Of a DNA stretch of 64,000 nt, positions 16,956 to 26,599 are shown piece after piece. Position 1 is the first letter of the stretch, and each line of letters opens with the position of its first letter. Made by a program: the position numbers and the translations under genes. The DNA lies in contig JAILXV010000001.1 in the NCBI GenBank assembly GCA_045430285.1, positions 124,001 to 188,000 on the forward strand. Reading direction: 5' to 3'. The notes beneath the pieces are model-generated. The model was not told the DNA's origin and ran no database searches. It saw only the letters and a program-made list of their open reading frames with translations. The stretch is from Agarilytica sp045430285 (GTDB taxonomy: Bacteria; Pseudomonadota; Gammaproteobacteria; Pseudomonadales; Cellvibrionaceae).

Positions 16956-19388
16956 TCACTGGATGGGCAGGGATAAAGTGGGGTTTTCCTGGAGGTAGAT
17001 GTTCTCGAATTCGACCTGAGGCATGGGTCTATCGAACAGAAAGCCTTGGAACTGAATATTGCCGTGGTGGTTGAGCCATGCGGCTTGGTCTTCCGTTTCT
17101 ACGCCTTCTGCGACCACTTCCAATTCGAGTGTTTCGGCGATGGCGATAATGGCGGTGACGAGCATAGCATCTTGCTTGTCGTAGGTGATGTCTTTGATAA
17201 AGGATTTATCGATCTTGATCTTGTCTATGGGCAGTTGTTTGAGGTAGCTGAGGGAGCTGTAGCCAGTGCCAAAATCATCGAGCGCGAATTTAATTCCTAG
17301 ATCACGCAGCTGATGCATTTTTTCGATTGATAGGTCGACATTTTTTAGTGCAGCGCCTTCGGTAATTTCGAGTTCCAAACATGAGCCATCAAGATGGTAT
17401 TTTTCGAGTGTGTCGGTCACGATATTGTAAAAGTCGGGCTGATGAAATTCCCGAGCACTGATGTTCACTGCAATACGTGTACGTGGTTCCATGATGCCAC
17501 GATTTCGACAGGAGTAGATAAATGAACATACCTTATCCAGAATTTGTTCGCCAACTTTCCCCATCATGGGCGAGTTTTCTAAGAACTCGATAAATTGATC
17601 TGGCAGCACTTGCCCTTTGTCTGGATGTTGCCAGCGCAACAAAGCTTCAGCCCCGATCATGGTGCGGGTCTCTGAATCTAGTAGTGGTTGAAGATGAAAA
17701 TTAAATTGATGTTCACCGATACCTTTTCTAATGTCAGATTCGAGGGTGACCAGGCGACTTGCTTCATCGGACATTGTGGTATTGAAAATAAGGTATCGGT
17801 CCCGCCCTTGGGCTTTAGCTTGATACATGGCTGTATCTGCGGCGCTGAGTAGCTTATCCAGATCTTCATCGGCTTGGCGATACAAGACGATGCCGATGCT
17901 GGCAGAGACTTCTAATTCGTGTTCGCCGATGCGTAACGGTTTGCGGATATTCTGTAGGAGCCGCTCTGCAAGGTTGGACGCAAGGGTTTGTGTGCGTTCA
18001 GGTGTTGTGGCAATACTTGGAACGCTAAGAATGAACTCGTCTCCCCCTAAGCGGGCAAGGGTTTCTGATTTGCGAATCTGGGTTTGCATGCGATTGGATA
18101 GCTTTAGTAGAAGCGCATCGCCGGTTGAGTGTCCGAAGCTATCGTTAATACGTTTAAAGTCGTCAACATCAATAAATAGCAGGGCGCCGTATGCGCCCAT
18201 TTTTTCTGATGTATAGATATCTTCTTGAAGACGCTCTTGTATTTGATGTCGGTTGGGAAGTTTGGTTAGCGTATCGAAATAGGCCAACCGTTCCACACGA
18301 TTTTCCGCTTCTATGCGCGCTGTTACGTCATTTGCAATCACGAGAAGACATTGCTTCTGATCAATTGTATAAGGTGTAACGGATATATGGAGAATATGAT
18401 CTTCTCCATCGGCATCTTTCAGATTGAGTTTGGCGGTATGTGTTTCTGTTGGTTTAATTTCGGCTTTTTCTAAGTGCTGAAAGAACCGAAAGGCTTCTTT
18501 TTCGTCGATGGTTTTGTGAAGCTCAATAAAATTCTTGCCTTCCAGGTTACGCGCGGTTTGTTTATAGAAACGCGCGGTTGCGGTATTCAGAAATACAAAT
18601 TGGTTATCGTGATTTAATGCAAATACCTGATTGGGGCTAGCATTTAGAATGATGCGAAGTTGCTGTTCATTTTGTTCTAAGGCTTGCTCGCGTTTATCTA
18701 AAATAATAAGCAGCTCATTTGCCGAATCAACAATATGGCCAAGCTCATTATCTTCATGCTCTTCGATAGGTTTAAGCCGTGCCGAAGAAAGTTTTGTCTT
18801 GTTTAAGCGGGCGAAGTTATGCGCAATCTCGAAGAGTGGCTGTGTTAAATAGCGGTGATAAAAGTAAGCCAATATAAACGCAATAATGAGTGCGCCAGCC
18901 AGCCCACTTAGGAATACATGTAGGCTTCGTTTATAGATGGGCGCGAGTATGACGTCGTTATTCAGCTTTAGAATCAGCTGCCCATTATAATTTTTGCTCA
19001 TATCACCGATAGATTGTGCATACGTTGTGGAGTGGCCCGTTAATATTCGAGTGAGCCACATAGTCTCTGATGACGGAATAGGTTGATCGTGAATGGCCAT
19101 AACCACCCCTGCATCATCAAATATCGATATATGGTGCAAAAAGTCGTATTTTTTTAATCCGTTCACCACCTCTTGCGCTAGGTCTGTATCAAGGCTGTAG
19201 ATCGCTTTGGCGACGGGCGTAGAGGTGGCATCGATAAGGGACTGAATTCGGTAATCTACAAACTCTTTACGGTCCGTGTAGTCAATGTACACTTGAAACG
19301 AAGCAATCAACGTTCCTACCGCAAGTACGACGAAAATACTTGTCCGAGTAAGGGTAAATGATAGTCGTTGTGTAAAGTTGATAGGCAT
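16956..19388 (-). CDS. Membrane-bound c-di-GMP enzyme with HAMP-PAS-GGDEF-EAL
   Basis: An 810-residue protein. A transmembrane helix at about 17-35 and a second at about 150-170 flank a periplasmic sensor of about 115 residues. A HAMP-like stretch (to about 240), a PAS domain (about 245-365), a GGDEF domain and an EAL domain follow. The diguanylate cyclase motif is intact (GGDEF at 448-452). The inhibitory site five residues upstream reads RKSE instead of RxxD. The phosphodiesterase side is also intact (EALLRW at 581-586, DDFGTGYSSLSYL, VVAEGVE). Both activities are therefore possible and one may dominate. It sits between nth and yffB inside the dap run, with gaps of 184 and 73 bp, so it probably has its own promoter. 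The signal sensed is unknown. Confidence 0.93.
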   Translation of the reverse strand: MPINFTQRLSFTLTRTSIFVVLAVGTLIASFQVYIDYTDRKEFVDYRIQSLIDATSTPVAKAIYSLDTDLAQEVVNGLKKYDFLHHISIFDDAGVVMAIHDQPIPSSETMWLTRILTGHSTTYAQSIGDMSKNYNGQLILKLNNDVILAPIYKRSLHVFLSGLAGALIIAFILAYFYHRYLTQPLFEIAHNFARLNKTKLSSARLKPIEEHEDNELGHIVDSANELLIILDKREQALEQNEQQLRIILNASPNQVFALNHDNQFVFLNTATARFYKQTARNLEGKNFIELHKTIDEKEAFRFFQHLEKAEIKPTETHTAKLNLKDADGEDHILHISVTPYTIDQKQCLLVIANDVTARIEAENRVERLAYFDTLTKLPNRHQIQERLQEDIYTSEKMGAYGALLFIDVDDFKRINDSFGHSTGDALLLKLSNRMQTQIRKSETLARLGGDEFILSVPSIATTPERTQTLASNLAERLLQNIRKPLRIGEHELEVSASIGIVLYRQADEDLDKLLSAADTAMYQAKAQGRDRYLIFNTTMSDEASRLVTLESDIRKGIGEHQFNFHLQPLLDSETRTMIGAEALLRWQHPDKGQVLPDQFIEFLENSPMMGKVGEQILDKVCSFIYSCRNRGIMEPRTRIAVNISAREFHQPDFYNIVTDTLEKYHLDGSCLELEITEGAALKNVDLSIEKMHQLRDLGIKFALDDFGTGYSSLSYLKQLPIDKIKIDKSFIKDITYDKQDAMLVTAIIAIAETLELEVVAEGVETEDQAAWLNHHGNIQFQGFLFDRPMPQVEFENIYLQENPTLSLPIQ

Positions 19389-19572
19389 TTATTTGGACAT
19401 TTAGCTGTGCTTTTTCGGGGTGCGCGTCCCAGCGCTAAAGTGCATTTAGTATAGGACATTCTTGTCATAAAGCACTTTTTGACGCCAAAATATCGATTTA
19501 GATGGCCGTTTTTCTGAGTCGTAGAGCGAAAGCGGTGTTTTGCTCTGATAGATTCCTACTTAGGTATGAACG

Positions 19573-20226
19573 TCATGCCTTGAGCGTAACCACAGGCTTT
19601 GTTCTATTGGGGTAGCACGTATGGCAAATGGGGCATTTTGTGCCGTCGCAACCACGCGCTGAGCAGTATTCACGCCCGTAGTAGATGATTTGCAGATGAA
19701 GGACATTCCATCGCGCTTTAGGGAAGAGTCGTTTTAAGTCTCGTTCGGTTTGGGCAACGCTTTTACCGTTAGTCAGGCCCCAGCGCTGTGCTAAGCGATG
19801 TATGTGTGTGTCCACAGGAAAAGAGGGTACGCCAAAGGCTTGCGCCATGACGACGCCTGCAGTTTTGTGGCCGACACCTGGCAGTTTCTCCAGTGCTTCC
19901 ATGTTCGCAGGTACTTCACCTTCATACTCATCTACCAGTATTTCTGACAACCCTTTTATGGCCTTAGATTTTTGTGGCGATAAACCGCAGGGGCGAATAA
20001 TTTCCTGAATTGCCGGCTGTGTTTGCTTGGCCATATCGAAAGGGTTATTGGCAAGCTCCCATAAAGAAGGGGTTATTTTATTAACGCGCGCGTCAGTGCA
20101 TTGTGCGGAGAGCAGTACAGCAACAAGCAGTGAATAGGTATCAAAATGATCGAGCGGAATGGGTGGGTTGGGATAGCGTTTTTGCAGTTCCACTAAAATG
20201 TAGGCGGCACGCTCGTTTTTTCTCAT
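19573..20226 (-). CDS. nth: Endonuclease III (DNA glycosylase/AP lyase), with unusual cysteine spacing
   Basis: A 217-residue base-excision-repair enzyme for oxidised pyrimidines. The helix-hairpin-helix LPGVGHKTAG with the catalytic Lys, and VDTHIHRLAQR with the catalytic Asp, are both present. The C-terminal cluster region reads C188, C193, C198, C201, C204. The spacing is x4, x4, x2, x2 instead of the usual C-x6-C-x2-C-x5-C for the [4Fe-4S] cluster. A cluster may be held by a different subset, or this belongs to a variant subfamily. It follows dapC by 5 bp. Ordinary gammaproteobacterial nth is often near rsx genes, so a second copy elsewhere is possible. Confidence 0.88.
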   Translation of the reverse strand: MRKNERAAYILVELQKRYPNPPIPLDHFDTYSLLVAVLLSAQCTDARVNKITPSLWELANNPFDMAKQTQPAIQEIIRPCGLSPQKSKAIKGLSEILVDEYEGEVPANMEALEKLPGVGHKTAGVVMAQAFGVPSFPVDTHIHRLAQRWGLTNGKSVAQTERDLKRLFPKARWNVLHLQIIYYGREYCSARGCDGTKCPICHTCYPNRTKPVVTLKA

Positions 20227-20231
20227 GAGTT

Positions 20232-21434
20232 TTAACCGAGACTCTTGACGTAATTTTTAATGCGCCCAGCGGCTTCAATACATTCTTCTAAAGGCGCAAC
20301 TAAAGCCATGCGTACGTGCCCTTGTCCTGGGTTGCCGTTTTCTGTGTTGCGCGCTAAGTAGGAGCCTGGCAGAACTGTAACGTTTTCCTGCTCGTACAGG
20401 CCACGTGCAAATTCGGCGTCATCGATAGGGGTTGTTGGCCAGAGATAAAAGCTCGCGTCGGGTTGAGAAACATCAAGGGAATCTTTGAGAATATTGATAA
20501 CGGCATCAAACTTTTGCCGGTATAGATTTCGATTCTCCAAAACATGTGCTTCATCATTCCACGCAGCGATGCTTGAATGTTGGCTGAATACTGGCATCGC
20601 GCAGCCGTGGTAGGTACGGTAATGTAAAAACTTTTTGATCAAATGCTTGTCGCCAGCGGCGAAGCCCGACCTGAGGCCAGGCAGGTTTGAACGTTTGGAC
20701 AAACTATGAAATACCATACAACGTTCGTAACTATTTCGTCCGATATGGGCGCAAGCTTCCAATAGCCCAGGTGGTGGCGACTGTTCATCAAAATAGAGTT
20801 CGGAATAGCATTCATCGCTGGCGATAACAAAATCAAATTTGTCAGCCAAAGTAATAAGCTTTTCATATTGTGCTAGCGCTAAGACCGCACCGGTTGGGTT
20901 CCCTGGGGAGCACAGAAAAAGCAACTGGCATTGTTGCCATACCTCGTTGGGCACTGAATCAAAATCGGGAAGGTAGCCATTTCTTTTTTCGCAATTCAAA
21001 AAGTACGGGTCTGCGCCAGCGATTAACGCGGCTCCCTCGTATATCTGATAAAAAGGGTTTGGCATCAAGACTTTAGCGTTGGCTTGGGTGCTGTCCACTA
21101 TCACTTGAGTGAAGGCGAAGAGTGCTTCACGCGTACCGTTTACGGGAATGATGTTTTCTTGCGGCGATAGCGAATTTTCTGCAAGTTGAAAGCGTTGGGT
21201 GGCCCAATGTGCCATAGCGCCTCGGAGAGCATCTATACCTTTCGTAATCGGGTAATTTGTGATGGTGCTTAGTTCGTCGACCAACGTTTTTAATACAAAT
21301 TCGGGTGCTTTATGTTTTGGTTCACCAATAGATAGCGCAATATGTTTTTTATCCGCCGGAGGCTCTATCCCCGTTTTCAATTGCACCAGTTTTTCAAAGG
21401 GGTAAGGCTGGAGTTGGGTGAGGTTTGGATTCAT
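20232..21434 (-). CDS. dapC: Succinyldiaminopimelate transaminase DapC
   Basis: A 400-residue class I/II PLP aminotransferase. Motifs: KHIALSIGEPKH near the N-terminus, SPGNPTGAV, ASDECYSELYFD, and the Schiff-base lysine in FHSLSKRSNLPGLR. The dapC call rests on strong context: directly downstream of glnD (44 bp) and on the same strand as dapD and dapE, which is the pseudomonad arrangement. The reaction converts N-succinyl-2-amino-6-ketopimelate to N-succinyl-LL-diaminopimelate with glutamate. Confidence 0.92.
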   Translation of the reverse strand: MNPNLTQLQPYPFEKLVQLKTGIEPPADKKHIALSIGEPKHKAPEFVLKTLVDELSTITNYPITKGIDALRGAMAHWATQRFQLAENSLSPQENIIPVNGTREALFAFTQVIVDSTQANAKVLMPNPFYQIYEGAALIAGADPYFLNCEKRNGYLPDFDSVPNEVWQQCQLLFLCSPGNPTGAVLALAQYEKLITLADKFDFVIASDECYSELYFDEQSPPPGLLEACAHIGRNSYERCMVFHSLSKRSNLPGLRSGFAAGDKHLIKKFLHYRTYHGCAMPVFSQHSSIAAWNDEAHVLENRNLYRQKFDAVINILKDSLDVSQPDASFYLWPTTPIDDAEFARGLYEQENVTVLPGSYLARNTENGNPGQGHVRMALVAPLEECIEAAGRIKNYVKSLG

Positions 21435-21478
21435 ATGTGGTTAATCTATGCCAAAGTGGTGGCTTCAGAGGTGGCGTG

Positions 21479-24172
21479 TTAGTGAGTTTCTTTTTCTACG
21501 CGCTCATCGAGTCGTCGACAGAGTTCATCTTGAAGGTCTGCGCATCTCTTGGGGTCACCAAGGGGGTTGCCTTCACTGTCGGTGATAAAGAATACATCTT
21601 CAACCCGTTCGCCAAGTGTAGAAATTTTGGCATTATGCATATGGATATCGAGATCCATAAAAGTTCTGGCGATGGTGGCAAGCAGACCTGCGCGGTCAGG
21701 ACTGATGACCTCTAAGACTGTGCAGCTTCGAGCAATGTCGTTACTGATGCTTGTACGTGACGGGATGGGGAACTGTTTGAGTAGGCGAGGTGTACGTTTT
21801 GCGGCTACTTCTGAATATTCTCCGACCAATTCAAGTTCTTGTTTTAACGCATCTTCAATTTTTGAAAATTTTTCGTGCTCGTCACCTAGGGGTTCGTAGT
21901 TTTCATCGAGCACATAGAATGTATCGAGGGTGAAGCCTGTTTGAGACGAATAAATACGCGCATCTTGAATGTTCAAGGAAAGCTGTGAAAGTGCAGTAGT
22001 CACCGCGACAAATACATGGTTTACGTCTTTTACGTAAACAAAAATTTCAGTCGCACCTGAAAAGCGTTTGTTTGATGATTCTCGGATAAGTACCAGCGGT
22101 GTATTCGAGTCATGATTAATGAGTGCTTCGGTTTGCCAAGCGATATCTAAATGACTTTCACGAATAAAATATTCATCGCCCATGTTTTTCCATAGGGCTT
22201 GGGCCTGTTCGCTATCGATATCTTTATCGCTGAGCTTTAACAGTGCTTGATATTGTTTTTCCTCGATCAATTCGTTTTGGTTGGGCGTATTTTCTAACCC
22301 TCTCCTTAATGCGCGCTTAGTCTCGTTATACAAGTTACGCATTAAGGTGTCGCGCCAGGTGTTCCAAAGGTCAGGGTTGGTGCCGCACATATCGGCAATG
22401 GTGAGCGTGTAAAGGTAATCGAGATGTACTTGGTCCCCGACTTGTAACGCAAACCCTTGGATAACTTCTGGGTCGGAAATATCCTGTTTTTGTGAAACGT
22501 AAGACATCAATAGATGCTTTTCTACAAGCCAGGTTACAATGTGTGTTTCACGCCGAGATAAGCCATGGGCAAGGCAGAATTCTTCTGCATCGTGCGCCCC
22601 CAGCACCGAGTGATCTCCACCGCGCCCTTTACCGATATCGTGGAATAGGCCCGCGATGTACAGGAGTTCTGGTCTTGCTAAAGTATTGATAATGTGGGCG
22701 GCAATAGGAAATTGTTTTTCTTCTTCAGGAAGACTAAATCGCCGCATGTTTTGAATAACCAAGAGCGTGTGAGCGTCGACAGTATAGCGATGAAATAAGT
22801 CGTGTTGCATTTGCCCCGTTATTTTTCCGAAAGCTGGCAAATAGCGTCCCAGTATTCCGTATCGTTTCATACGAGTCAGCTGCGTGACAAGACCGTACTC
22901 AATAGAAAACAACGCTAAGAACATTTGTTGATTGGCGGTGTTCGCTCGGAAATCATCGTCGATTAACCAGCGTTTGTCGCGCATAAGTCGGATCGTGGAT
23001 GAGGTCGCGCCAGTGATGTCAGGGCTATTGCCCATGAGTACGAATATTTCGAGCAAAGCGCAGGGGAACTCGTCAAATATGGATTCCCGCGTGACTTCGA
23101 TATAGTTGTTACGCAGCTGGAAACGCTCGTTTATCTTGGTAATTTTACCTTTTGATTTTGGGTTAAAAATCACATCAGATAAATAATGCAGTAACACATC
23201 GTTTAGCTCACGCAACGCCATAACTGTTCGGTAATATTTATACATGAACTGTTCGACAGCGAGACCTTTTTCGGAATCTTCATAGCCGAATATTTTGGCG
23301 AGTTCGCGTTGGTATTCAAAGAGCAGTCGTTCATCGGGGCGGCCAGCCAGTAAATGCACACCGAAACGTACTTTCCACAAAAAGTCTTCGCCGGATCGCA
23401 ATACGCCAAATTCGTGTTCGGTAAAAAAATCTTTACCTTCGAGTTGGCGTAGCGTTTTAACCCCAAAATAACGTTTTGCCACCCAGTTGATCATTTGGAT
23501 GTCGCGCAAGCCGCCAGGCGAGTTTTTAATGTTAGGTTCTAGGTCTGACTCGTTGTCGTTATATTTTTCGTGACGCTCAGTTTGTTCTTCCCATTTCGCT
23601 TTGAAAAAGTCTGTGGCTTTCCATATTTTCTTGGGAGAGGTCAGCCGTGAAAGCTCAATGAGTAGGTCTTTATTGCCCACAAGTGTGCGAGATTCGATTA
23701 GGTTTGTGGCGATAGTAATGTCAGATTTTGCGAATTTGGCACATTCTTTTATCGTGCGTACGCTGCTGCCTATTTCTAAGCCAATATCCCACAAGAAAGT
23801 GACGAAGGACTGAATGTTTTCGTCGTGTTTTTTCCCTGCTTTATTGTCCAGAAGTATCAGGATGTCGATATCGGACTGCGGATGTAATTCTGCTCTGCCG
23901 TAGCCACCTACCGCGACAAGGGCGATATCGTCATCCCAGTCGTAGATGTGCCATGCGTAATGTAATATCAGATCAATAAACGAAGACAGTTCGTAGACCA
24001 TCGAGCGAACATCTTCATCTTCATGAAAACGATCTGAGAGATGTGTGTTGACGCCACTTATCGCATCTTTAAATACCGCGATATGGGGCTTGCTTTGCAG
24101 ATCCTGTCTAAAGCGTTCTTGCTTAAAACATATCGGCTGATAGGCAAATTCTGGACAATCCTTAATAGGCAT
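21479..24172 (-). CDS. glnD: Bifunctional uridylyltransferase/uridylyl-removing enzyme GlnD
   Basis: An 897-residue nitrogen sensor that uridylylates PII proteins under nitrogen limitation and removes UMP when glutamine is high. Domains in order: nucleotidyltransferase with GGYGRAELHPQSDID (89-103), a helical region, an HD hydrolase domain with LFHDIGKGRGGDHS (about 505-518), and two C-terminal ACT domains (about 700-780 and 805-890) for glutamine sensing. It is 3 bp downstream of map, as in other gammaproteobacteria. Confidence 0.96.
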   Translation of the reverse strand: MPIKDCPEFAYQPICFKQERFRQDLQSKPHIAVFKDAISGVNTHLSDRFHEDEDVRSMVYELSSFIDLILHYAWHIYDWDDDIALVAVGGYGRAELHPQSDIDILILLDNKAGKKHDENIQSFVTFLWDIGLEIGSSVRTIKECAKFAKSDITIATNLIESRTLVGNKDLLIELSRLTSPKKIWKATDFFKAKWEEQTERHEKYNDNESDLEPNIKNSPGGLRDIQMINWVAKRYFGVKTLRQLEGKDFFTEHEFGVLRSGEDFLWKVRFGVHLLAGRPDERLLFEYQRELAKIFGYEDSEKGLAVEQFMYKYYRTVMALRELNDVLLHYLSDVIFNPKSKGKITKINERFQLRNNYIEVTRESIFDEFPCALLEIFVLMGNSPDITGATSSTIRLMRDKRWLIDDDFRANTANQQMFLALFSIEYGLVTQLTRMKRYGILGRYLPAFGKITGQMQHDLFHRYTVDAHTLLVIQNMRRFSLPEEEKQFPIAAHIINTLARPELLYIAGLFHDIGKGRGGDHSVLGAHDAEEFCLAHGLSRRETHIVTWLVEKHLLMSYVSQKQDISDPEVIQGFALQVGDQVHLDYLYTLTIADMCGTNPDLWNTWRDTLMRNLYNETKRALRRGLENTPNQNELIEEKQYQALLKLSDKDIDSEQAQALWKNMGDEYFIRESHLDIAWQTEALINHDSNTPLVLIRESSNKRFSGATEIFVYVKDVNHVFVAVTTALSQLSLNIQDARIYSSQTGFTLDTFYVLDENYEPLGDEHEKFSKIEDALKQELELVGEYSEVAAKRTPRLLKQFPIPSRTSISNDIARSCTVLEVISPDRAGLLATIARTFMDLDIHMHNAKISTLGERVEDVFFITDSEGNPLGDPKRCADLQDELCRRLDERVEKETH

Positions 24173-24175
24173 TAC

Positions 24176-24952
24176 TTAAAAAGATTCCTCTGTGCGGGCG
24201 GTGAGCACTTCTACTCCATCACTGGTGACGGCTAGTGTGTGTTCCCATTGTGCTGATAGGCGACCATCTCGTGTTTCTACAGTCCATTGATCTCCTTTTA
24301 AGCGAGTATGAGCTTTGCCTGCGTTAATCATTGGCTCGATAGTGAATGTCATCCCTTCTTTTATTTCCATGCCCGTACCGGCTCTACCGTAATGGAGGAC
24401 TTGAGGGTCTTCATGGAAGACTTTGCCTATGCCATGACCGCAATATTCACGTACAACAGAGTAATGGTTCTTTTCTGCGTGAGATTGAATCACCTGGCCG
24501 AAATCGCCGAGGTGGGCGCCAGGTTTGACGAGCTCAATCGCCTTGTATAAGCATTCTTGCGTTATCTTAACGAGTCTATGCGCATGGGGTGCGACCTTGC
24601 CCACGAAGAACATCTTGCTGGTATCACCGTGGTAGCCGTCAACGATCACGGTAATATCGATATTAATGATGTCGCCAGATTTCAGGACCTTCTTCTCTGA
24701 TGGTATCCCATGGCAAATGACATGGTTTACAGATGTACATATGGATTTTGGAAATCCTTTGTAATTTAACGGCGCGGGGATAGCTTTCTGCTCGTTAACG
24801 ATGTAGTTATGGCAAATACGATCGAGCTCTGCCGTGGTGATGCCCGCCACTACATGGGGTTCAATCATTTCCAGCACTTCAGCCGCCTTGCGGCCAGCAA
24901 CGCGCATTTTTTCAATTTCTGCTGGCGTTTTAATGGTGACGTTTGATGACAT
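24176..24952 (-). CDS. map: Methionine aminopeptidase type I
   Basis: A 258-residue metalloprotease that removes the initiator Met from nascent proteins. Metal-binding elements are all present: DIINIDITVIVDGYHGDTS (two Asp), GHGIGKVFHEDP (His), MTFTIEPMI (Glu) and WEHTLAVT (Glu). It is the first gene of the minus-strand dap run and is separated from the rpsB side by about 290 bp, the classical map/rpsB divergent arrangement. Confidence 0.96.
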   Translation of the reverse strand: MSSNVTIKTPAEIEKMRVAGRKAAEVLEMIEPHVVAGITTAELDRICHNYIVNEQKAIPAPLNYKGFPKSICTSVNHVICHGIPSEKKVLKSGDIINIDITVIVDGYHGDTSKMFFVGKVAPHAHRLVKITQECLYKAIELVKPGAHLGDFGQVIQSHAEKNHYSVVREYCGHGIGKVFHEDPQVLHYGRAGTGMEIKEGMTFTIEPMINAGKAHTRLKGDQWTVETRDGRLSAQWEHTLAVTSDGVEVLTARTEESF

Positions 24953-25241
24953 GGGCGTTTCCGGTTAATTCTTGTGTCTAGAAAAGGATGCGCATTCTAA
25001 ACCAAAGTGTTCGGCCCCGCACGATTTACATACAGGTGTGGTTTGTAGCGAAGCCGCCAATCATACTGATTCAGTAATGTGTGTTTAAAAATTACGCTGT
25101 TATGATGGCTTTATATTGCGGCGCGTCACAACTTTTTATGAGAATAATAACTGTTGCTTTGGTTTTGTGATCGGGTTGGCTTTTTTGTCCTAGGCCCCGT
25201 CTATACTTGCTCTAACGATAACTAATACAGAGTGAGATAAT

Positions 25242-25511
25242 ATGTCATTAGCAAAATTCGTCGCTGCTTCCCTCATTGTAGTTGGGTCAGGTTTCGCAAG
25301 TGCAGCAGATGAGGACCTCCTTACCTTAGCCCAAAACCAAGTAGATGATTACCGTGCTTTACGACATGCATGTGCCATAACCCAGGGTGAACAACGCCGT
25401 GTATGCTTTAGTCAGTTGAATAGTGCGACAGCGAGCTACAAGGAAGCCAAAAAAATACTCTCGATGGCTAAAATCGAGTCTCAGAAACAGTTGATAGGTC
25501 AAGCCCAGTAG
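25242..25511 (+). CDS. Small exported protein of unknown function
   Basis: An 89-residue protein with a signal peptide (MSLAKF, hydrophobic core, cleavage near ASAAD). The mature part is helical and contains two cysteines in HACAITQGEQRRVCFSQL, which could form a disulfide. The ribosome binding site is AGTGAGA before the ATG, and TATACT at 25202-25207 could be its -10 element. It lies between map and rpsB, where some related genomes also have a small exported protein. No function recognised. Confidence 0.7.
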   Translation: MSLAKFVAASLIVVGSGFASAADEDLLTLAQNQVDDYRALRHACAITQGEQRRVCFSQLNSATASYKEAKKILSMAKIESQKQLIGQAQ

Positions 25512-25619
25512 TTTTCTCTATATCGTTATTCCTTATTTAAGCCCTCGCTCCGTTGACTCTGAGTGGGGGAGTAATGCCCCAGTCTTGCGGAAACCCAACG
25601 CCTAACCGCACAAAAAGGC

Positions 25620-25656
25620 TTCAGAAAATATGGCCTTTGTGGTATAAAGCGCGCCC
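25620..25656 (+). promoter_or_regulatory. Predicted sigma-70 promoter of rpsB-tsf with GC-rich discriminator
   Basis: The -35 TTCAGA (25620-25625), a 17-bp spacer and the -10 TATAAA (25643-25648) are followed by GCGCGCCC (25649-25656). A GC-rich discriminator directly after the -10 is the hallmark of stringently (ppGpp) controlled ribosomal promoters. It lies about 175 bp upstream of rpsB, leaving room for a structured leader. Confidence 0.65.
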
Positions 25657-25824
25657 GATTGACGCTATTTCATTTTTGAGTGGTGTTCAGCGGTAAATTT
25701 TACTTACTAACGTCACACATACATCGTCACAATGGCCTGGGTGCTGCTTTGTCAGAATATCGACAATAAGTGGTTGGTCTAATTGGGATGTATGGAGGCC
25801 TAACCCAATACATAGGAAACAATT
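25657..25824 (+). promoter_or_regulatory. rpsB leader with conserved-looking hairpin (probable S2 autoregulatory site)
   Basis: The untranslated leader contains a hairpin formed by ATTGGG (25782-25787) and CCCAAT (25804-25809), with the loop bearing TGGAGGCCTA. It lies just before the ribosome binding site AGGAA (25814-25818). In E. coli and other gammaproteobacteria, S2 represses rpsB-tsf through a structured leader at this position. The assignment is by position and shape only. Confidence 0.55.
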
Positions 25825-26574
25825 ATGCCTACTGTTAGCATGAGAGATATGCTTCAAGCAGGTGTCCATTTTGGTCACCAAACTCGCTATTGGAATCCAA
25901 AGATGTCTCAGTTCATCTTTGGCGCACGTAACAAAATTCACATCATCAACCTAGAGCACACTGTTCCTCAGTTTAACGAGGCTTTGGCGATGGTTCAGAA
26001 GATGGCCAGCCAGAAGAAAAAAGTGCTTTTTGTTGGTACTAAGCGCGCTGCTCAAAAAACAATTAAAGAGCAAGCGACCCGCGCAAACATGCCGTTTGTT
26101 AGCCACCGCTGGTTAGGTGGTATGTTGACGAACTACAAAACAATCCGCGCGTCTATTCGCCGTTACCGTGAGCTAGAAACGCAGAGTGCAGACGGTACTT
26201 TCGAAAAGTTGACTAAGAAAGAAGCATTGATGCGTCGTCGTACAATGAACAAGCTTGATTTGTCCATTGGCGGTATTAAAGATATGGGCGGCTTGCCTGA
26301 TGCATTGTTCGTTATCGATGTCGATCATGAGCGCATTGCAGTTCAGGAAGCTAATAAGCTAGGTATTCCCGTTTTCGGTATTGTGGATACAAACAGTGAT
26401 CCATCTGGCATTGATTACATTATCCCAGGTAATGATGATGCGATCCGTGCGGTCAAATTATATGTAACGGCTTTGGCTGATGCGTGTTTGGAAGGTGCTT
26501 CCGATGCAAACACTGGTGCAGCAAAAGACGAATTTGTTGAAGTGCAAGAAGATAAAGCTGCTTCTGCAGAGTAA
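25825..26574 (+). CDS. rpsB: 30S ribosomal protein S2
   Basis: A 249-residue protein. Diagnostic motifs: MRDMLQAGVHFGHQTRYWNPKM at the N-terminus (read as two parts, MRDMLQAGVHFGH and QTRYWNPKM), FVGTKRAAQ, RWLGGMLTNYKTIR and PDALFVIDVDHE. S2 binds the head-body junction of the small subunit. An acidic C-terminal tail (QEDKAASAE) is present. It is followed by a hairpin terminator/attenuator and then tsf. Confidence 0.98.
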   Translation: MPTVSMRDMLQAGVHFGHQTRYWNPKMSQFIFGARNKIHIINLEHTVPQFNEALAMVQKMASQKKKVLFVGTKRAAQKTIKEQATRANMPFVSHRWLGGMLTNYKTIRASIRRYRELETQSADGTFEKLTKKEALMRRRTMNKLDLSIGGIKDMGGLPDALFVIDVDHERIAVQEANKLGIPVFGIVDTNSDPSGIDYIIPGNDDAIRAVKLYVTALADACLEGASDANTGAAKDEFVEVQEDKAASAE

Positions 26575-26599
26575 TTCCTGCGGTTTGACATCGAGATAG

